Source: Methanobacteriaceae archaeon
Lineage (GTDB): Archaea; Methanobacteriota; Methanobacteria; Methanobacteriales; Methanobacteriaceae
DNA length: 9,561 nucleotides
Assembly (NCBI GenBank): GCA_900766745.1
Contig: CAAFWR010000113.1
Span: 1-9,561 of the forward strand
Direction of reading: 5' to 3'
The notes under the pieces are model-generated. The model was given only the letters and a program-made list of their open reading frames with translations, searched no databases and was not told where the DNA came from. The translations under genes were made by a program, and so were the position numbers. Every line of letters begins with the position of its first letter. The first letter of the stretch is position 1. Shown here piece by piece: positions 6,251 through 9,561 of this stretch.

Positions 6251-6313
6251 TCTTTTTATATAACCTTAAACTCATTTATTAATGTTATATAATTTAATTA
6301 AAATTAAGGTGAT
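6251..6313 (+). promoter_or_regulatory. Thermosome gene promoter and ribosome-binding site
   Basis: TTTTTATATAA at 6253-6263 is a good TATA box, which would start transcription near 6285 and leave a leader of about 30 bases. A second TTATATAATTT at 6285-6295 would give an almost leaderless mRNA and is less likely because a strong ribosome-binding site, AAGGTGAT, is present at 6305-6312. I saw no clear inverted repeat that would serve as a heat-shock operator. Confidence 0.6.
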
Positions 6314-6317
6314 ATTT

Positions 6318-7967
6318 ATGGTAAATCAACCAATATTCATTTTACCTGAAAGCACTGAGAGATACTCAGGAAAAGATGCATTAGGAATGAATATTACTGC
6401 TGCTAAAATTTTAGAAAACATTGTTAGAACAACTCTAGGACCAAAAGGAATGGACAAAATGTTAGTTGATTCTACAGGAGAAGTTACAGTTACTAATGAT
6501 GGAGCAACTATTTTAAGAGATATGGATATTGCACAACCTGCAGCTAGAATGCTTGTAGAAATTGCTAAAAAACAAGAGGATATTGTTGGAGACGGAACTA
6601 CCTCCGTTGTTGTAATTGCAGGAGAATTATTACAAAAAGCTCAGAAATTATTAGAAGATGGCATTGCTCCAGCTCTCCTTTTAAGAGGATTTAGAAGTGC
6701 TACTGCAAAAGCAATTGAAATATTAAACAACATAGCTATTGATGGAAGAGACAAAACAACCTTGAAAAAGGTAGCTATGACTGCAATGACTGGTAAAGGG
6801 TCTGACTTTGCAAAAGAACATTTAGCGGATTTAGTTGTAGATGCAGCATTAAGAATTGAAGAAGATGGAAAAGTAGACAAGCAAAGCATTAACACCCAAA
6901 GGATTTCTGGAGATTCAGTGGAAGATTCATTCTTGGCTGAAGGAATAATCATGGATAAAACTCCTGTTTCTAAAGCTATGGCTAGAGATATTAAAGATGC
7001 TAAAATAGCACTTATCAAGTATCCTATTCAATTAAAAGAAATCAATACTGATAGTAAAATTGACATTACAAGTCCTGAACAATTTGAAGCTTTCCTAAGT
7101 AATGAAGAGGAAATGGTAAAAGATTTAGTAGATTGTGTTATTAAATCTGGAGCTAACGTGGTATTCTGTCAAAAAGGTATTGATGACATGGCAGAACATT
7201 ACTTAAACAGGGCAGGTATTGTAGCGTATAAACGTGTTAAAAAATCTGACATGGAAAGATTAAACAAAGCTACTGGAGCTAAAATCGTAACTGATATTGA
7301 AGACTTAACTCCTGAGGTATTAGGTTCTGCAGGCCATATTTATGTTAAAAAGATTTTTGACCATGAATTAACCTTTATTGAAGATTGTGAAAACCCAAAA
7401 GCTACTTCTATTGTACTTAGAGGAAGTACTCGTTACGTAACTGAACAAATAAAAAGGGCTTTGGACGATGCTTTAGGTGTAGTTGCAGCTACTATTAAAG
7501 ATGAAAAAGTTCTAGTTGGTGGAGGGGCTACTGAAATAGAACTTATAAAACAGTTAAGGGATTATGGTGACTCTGTAATGGGAAGAGAACAATTAGCTAT
7601 TTTAGCATTTGCCGAAGCGTTAGAAATCATCCCAAGAACCTTAGTTGAAAATGCAGGTCTAGATACTATTAATCTTATTGCAGATTTAAAAGCAGCACAT
7701 GAAAAATCACCGAACATGGGAATTAATGTATTTACAGGAAAAGTCGTGGACATGGAAAAGGCTGGAGTATTGGAGCCATTGAAAGTTAAATTGCAAGCTC
7801 TCCAGTCATCCACCGAAGCAGCTGAAATGATTTTACGTATTGACGATATGATTGCAGCTAAAAATGGTTTAAACTCCACAGGTCCTGACGAATCTGGAAA
7901 CGACAATAGTGGTATGCCACCAATGCCTCCAGCTCCAGGTATGGGTGGTATGCCTCCAATGATGTAA
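6318..7967 (+). CDS. Thermosome subunit (group II chaperonin)
   Basis: ATP-dependent cytoplasmic chaperonin subunit that assembles into double-ring particles and folds proteins. The 549 residues are the usual length. Nucleotide-binding motifs are [13 protein letters not shown] (39-51), [12 protein letters not shown] (59-70) and GDGTTSVVV (91-99); the later equatorial block has [29 protein letters not shown] and ends with [15 protein letters not shown]. The C-terminus is a Gly/Pro/Met tail ([17 protein letters not shown]) typical of thermosomes, which points into the ring cavity. An ATG at 6282 is in frame, but the ATG at 6318 sits 5 bases after AAGGTGAT, and [11 protein letters not shown] matches the usual thermosome start, so 6318 is chosen. 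It appears to be monocistronic. Archaea may have one to several subunit types; whether this is alpha or another cannot be told from one sequence. Confidence 0.97.
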   Translation: MVNQPIFILPESTERYSGKDALGMNITAAKILENIVRTTLGPKGMDKMLVDSTGEVTVTNDGATILRDMDIAQPAARMLVEIAKKQEDIVGDGTTSVVVIAGELLQKAQKLLEDGIAPALLLRGFRSATAKAIEILNNIAIDGRDKTTLKKVAMTAMTGKGSDFAKEHLADLVVDAALRIEEDGKVDKQSINTQRISGDSVEDSFLAEGIIMDKTPVSKAMARDIKDAKIALIKYPIQLKEINTDSKIDITSPEQFEAFLSNEEEMVKDLVDCVIKSGANVVFCQKGIDDMAEHYLNRAGIVAYKRVKKSDMERLNKATGAKIVTDIEDLTPEVLGSAGHIYVKKIFDHELTFIEDCENPKATSIVLRGSTRYVTEQIKRALDDALGVVAATIKDEKVLVGGGATEIELIKQLRDYGDSVMGREQLAILAFAEALEIIPRTLVENAGLDTINLIADLKAAHEKSPNMGINVFTGKVVDMEKAGVLEPLKVKLQALQSSTEAAEMILRIDDMIAAKNGLNSTGPDESGNDNSGMPPMPPAPGMGGMPPMM

Positions 7968-8005
7968 GGATTATAATATCCCTACATTCCACTTTCTCTT
8001 TTTTT
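7968..8005 (+). terminator. Probable terminator of the thermosome gene
   Basis: Directly after the stop, GGAT (7968-7971) and ATCC (7978-7981) can form a short stem around TATAAT. A pyrimidine-rich stretch follows and ends in seven T residues at 7999-8005. The stem is weak; the T run is the more useful signal. Confidence 0.5.
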
Positions 8006-8012
8006 AAACACT

Positions 8013-8104
8013 ACTTTTAAATACTTTACAATAATTATATATGCTGATTGTAACATAAGTTATTAAGGTAGTGAGATGTTTTTTACTCACTGATTTGAGG
8101 TGAT
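8013..8104 (+). promoter_or_regulatory. Promoter and 5' leader of the adhesin-like gene, with a hairpin
   Basis: TATA-like boxes are AATTATATATG at 8033-8043 (start of transcription near 8065) and TTTTAAATAC at 8015-8024. The predicted leader contains an inverted repeat, AGTGAG at 8070-8075 and CTCACT at 8086-8091, with a 10-base T-rich loop. The ribosome-binding site GAGGTGAT at 8097-8104 follows and is the strongest in this window. The hairpin lies between the transcription start and the ribosome-binding site, where it could affect mRNA stability or translation. Confidence 0.5.
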
Positions 8105-8110
8105 ATTTTT

Positions 8111-9561
8111 TTGAAAAAACGATTCTTATTTATTCTGTTGATAGCTGTAATCTGTTTTAGTTCAATTTCAGCTATTCATGCAATGGATATTAATAATGAT
8201 ACGTTAGATAATAATGTTTTAGTGGATTCACAAAATGATGATGGAAATGTCTCTGTTGAAGAGGAAAAGCCAAGCACTCTTGTAGCTCCTGACATTGTTA
8301 AGTATTATAAGAATGGCACTAATTTTGAAGCAACATTGAAAGATTTGGATGGAAATCCTATTCCAGGTCGTGAGATTACCTTCACTATTAAAGGTGTAAA
8401 GTATATAAGAATAACCAATGCCGATGGAGTAGCTTCTCTTCCAATTAACTTGCTTCAGGGAAATTACACAATCAGATCAACATATGTTAGTCCTGATTCA
8501 TCTTATTTCCATAGTTTCAATTCAAAGATAGAAGTATTGCCAAATATTGTTACTGATGATTTAGTTAAATACTGTGGTGATAAATATTTTTTAGTTAAAC
8601 TGTTGAAATCAGACGGTACTCCTTTATCATACAGCAAACTTTCATTTACAATTAACGGTAAAACATATGGATGGACTAGTGACAGTCAAGGAAAAGCAAG
8701 ATACAATAATCTTAAACTCAGTCCAGGTACCTATACGATTACTACCCGAAATCTGGTAGATAATACTTATCGAGTTGACACCATTAAAGTTTTACCAACA
8801 ATAACTGGTGGAAACATTAAAAAGTACTTTAATAATGGAACTAAATATACTGTTAAATTATTAAAGCCTGACGGTACTCCTTTACAATACAGTAAGCTTA
8901 CTTTTACAGTTAAAGGTAAAACTTACAGTTGGACTAGTGACAGTCAAGGTATAGCGGCTCTTCCTATCGGTCTTAGCCAGGGTAAGTACACTATTGTCAC
9001 TAAAAATCTTAAGGATGGAACTTCTATTTCCAATACTATTGAAGTATTGCCTACAGTTGTCCATGTTGGTGGAAGCAATTTTTATAAGGGAAACACTGTA
9101 TTTACAGTTAAAATACTAAAATCTGACGGTAAGCCTTTAGCTAAATCAACAGCCCAATTTATCATTAACGGTAAACTATACAAAAATGTTTCAGACAGTA
9201 ATGGTATAGTTAAGTTAGATTTAGCTAATTTTGCTAAAGGTTCATATTCTATCAAAACAATTAATGTAGCTGATAAAAGCTATGTGATAAGCAATGTTCA
9301 GGTTTATATAAGTATTTTTACAAATGACCTTTCTAAATTGTATTTAGATGATGAACAGCATTTTAATGTCACAGTTTTGGATAAATATGGTAAACCATTA
9401 GGAAATACTAAAGTTGACTTTACTGTAACTGCTGGTTCCGAAACATCAAAATTTAGTGAAACAACCAACGATAAAGGTTTTGCTCAACTGAAGATATATT
9501 ATGCTCCTGGAAAATACACTATCAAAACATATGTATCAAAACTTCAAGAATCCCGTACTAA
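8111..9561 (+). CDS. Secreted adhesin-like protein with tandem Ig-like repeats (5' part; runs off the window)
   Basis: An open frame runs from a TTG at 8111 to the window edge without a stop, giving 483 complete codons. The TTG sits 6 bases after GAGGTGAT. The N-terminus MKKRFLFILLIAVICFSSISAIHA is a signal peptide (positive start, hydrophobic core, AxA-like cleavage near residue 24). An acidic linker follows (about 25-57), then tandem repeats of about 85 residues starting near 58, 145, 230, 315 and 401. Each has the pattern (V/I)xKYxxxxxxxTxKxLxxDGxPLxxxxxxFxIxGxxYxxxTxxxGxxxLxxxLxxGxYTIxTxN...IxVLP, like bacterial Ig-like or Big_1-type folds. Large proteins of this kind are called adhesin-like in gut and rumen Methanobrevibacter and are thought to act at the cell surface, perhaps in contact with other cells; the partner is unknown. 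The C-terminal anchor lies outside the window. Confidence 0.88.
   Translation, partial: MKKRFLFILLIAVICFSSISAIHAMDINNDTLDNNVLVDSQNDDGNVSVEEEKPSTLVAPDIVKYYKNGTNFEATLKDLDGNPIPGREITFTIKGVKYIRITNADGVASLPINLLQGNYTIRSTYVSPDSSYFHSFNSKIEVLPNIVTDDLVKYCGDKYFLVKLLKSDGTPLSYSKLSFTINGKTYGWTSDSQGKARYNNLKLSPGTYTITTRNLVDNTYRVDTIKVLPTITGGNIKKYFNNGTKYTVKLLKPDGTPLQYSKLTFTVKGKTYSWTSDSQGIAALPIGLSQGKYTIVTKNLKDGTSISNTIEVLPTVVHVGGSNFYKGNTVFTVKILKSDGKPLAKSTAQFIINGKLYKNVSDSNGIVKLDLANFAKGSYSIKTINVADKSYVISNVQVYISIFTNDLSKLYLDDEQHFNVTVLDKYGKPLGNTKVDFTVTAGSETSKFSETTNDKGFAQLKIYYAPGKYTIKTYVSKLQESRT
8282..9561 (+). repeat. Tandem repeats encoding Ig-like units of the adhesin-like protein
   Basis: Five units can be seen: 8282-8542, 8543-8797, 8798-9052, 9053-9310 and 9311 to the window edge. 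Units 2 and 3 are the most alike. Over 27 codons (8612-8692 against 8870-8950) 68 of 81 bases agree by hand alignment, with 20 bases identical at 8672-8691 and 8930-8949. Units 1, 4 and 5 match mainly at the protein level. Confidence 0.85.

Noticed and set aside
6641..7018. Minus-strand frame of 125 codons inside the thermosome gene
   Set aside because: Antisense shadow of a highly conserved chaperonin.
7562..7906. Minus-strand frame of 114 codons inside the thermosome gene
   Set aside because: Antisense shadow of the conserved equatorial domain.
8882..9064. Minus-strand frame of 60 codons in the adhesin repeats
   Set aside because: Lies wholly inside the long repeat-bearing plus-strand frame that continues past the window.
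8282..9561. Repeats considered as a CRISPR array
   Set aside because: The units are coding, about 255 bases long, diverged and without spacers.

Overview
The window looks like chromosomal DNA from an AT-rich methanogenic archaeon of the Methanobacteriales, most likely Methanobrevibacter or a close relative. The grounds are a group II chaperonin (thermosome), a class I HMG-CoA reductase, an F420H2-oxidase type flavodiiron protein, a secreted adhesin-like repeat protein, AT-rich TATA boxes, and GGTGAT/GGAGG ribosome-binding sites often paired with TTG starts. This is inferred from families and composition; no search was run. All annotation is by reading and hand alignment.

Layout. (1) Positions 1-33 may hold the last codons of an upstream gene. 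(2) 170-3197 (+) is a tight four-gene operon: an unrecognised conserved protein, the succinyl-CoA synthetase alpha subunit (sucD), HMG-CoA reductase (hmgA) and a 70-residue acidic protein. Gaps are 3 to 12 bases. (3) 3200-4472 (-) is a convergent three-gene operon: a 51-residue zinc-ribbon protein, an unrecognised protein with a Cys/His-rich end, and a membrane-anchored DUF116 protein. Its last gene stops 2 bases from the stop of the opposing operon. (4) A 131-base divergent promoter region leads into an 89-residue orphan protein (+), which ends in a hairpin/T-tract terminator. (5) fprA (+), the F420H2 oxidase, has its own TATA box and a similar hairpin/T-tract terminator. (6) The thermosome gene (+) has its own promoter. 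(7) From 8111 to the window edge runs the 5' part of a large secreted protein with a signal peptide and tandem Ig-like repeats.

How the genes fit together. sucD and hmgA both act on CoA thioesters, one in the partial TCA pathway used for biosynthesis and one at the committed step of the mevalonate route to archaeal lipids. FprA (oxygen removal) and the thermosome (protein folding) are both stress-protective but appear to be separate transcripts. The part with the least known biology is the zinc-ribbon / unknown / DUF116 operon, followed by the first and last genes of the hmgA operon.

Five starts were moved or chosen on ribosome-binding-site evidence: sucD to 908, the middle gene of the DUF116 operon to 4297, the orphan gene to 4604, the thermosome to 6318 and the adhesin to 8111. 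No RNA gene, CRISPR array or insertion sequence was seen, and there is no gene-free stretch longer than 300 bases.
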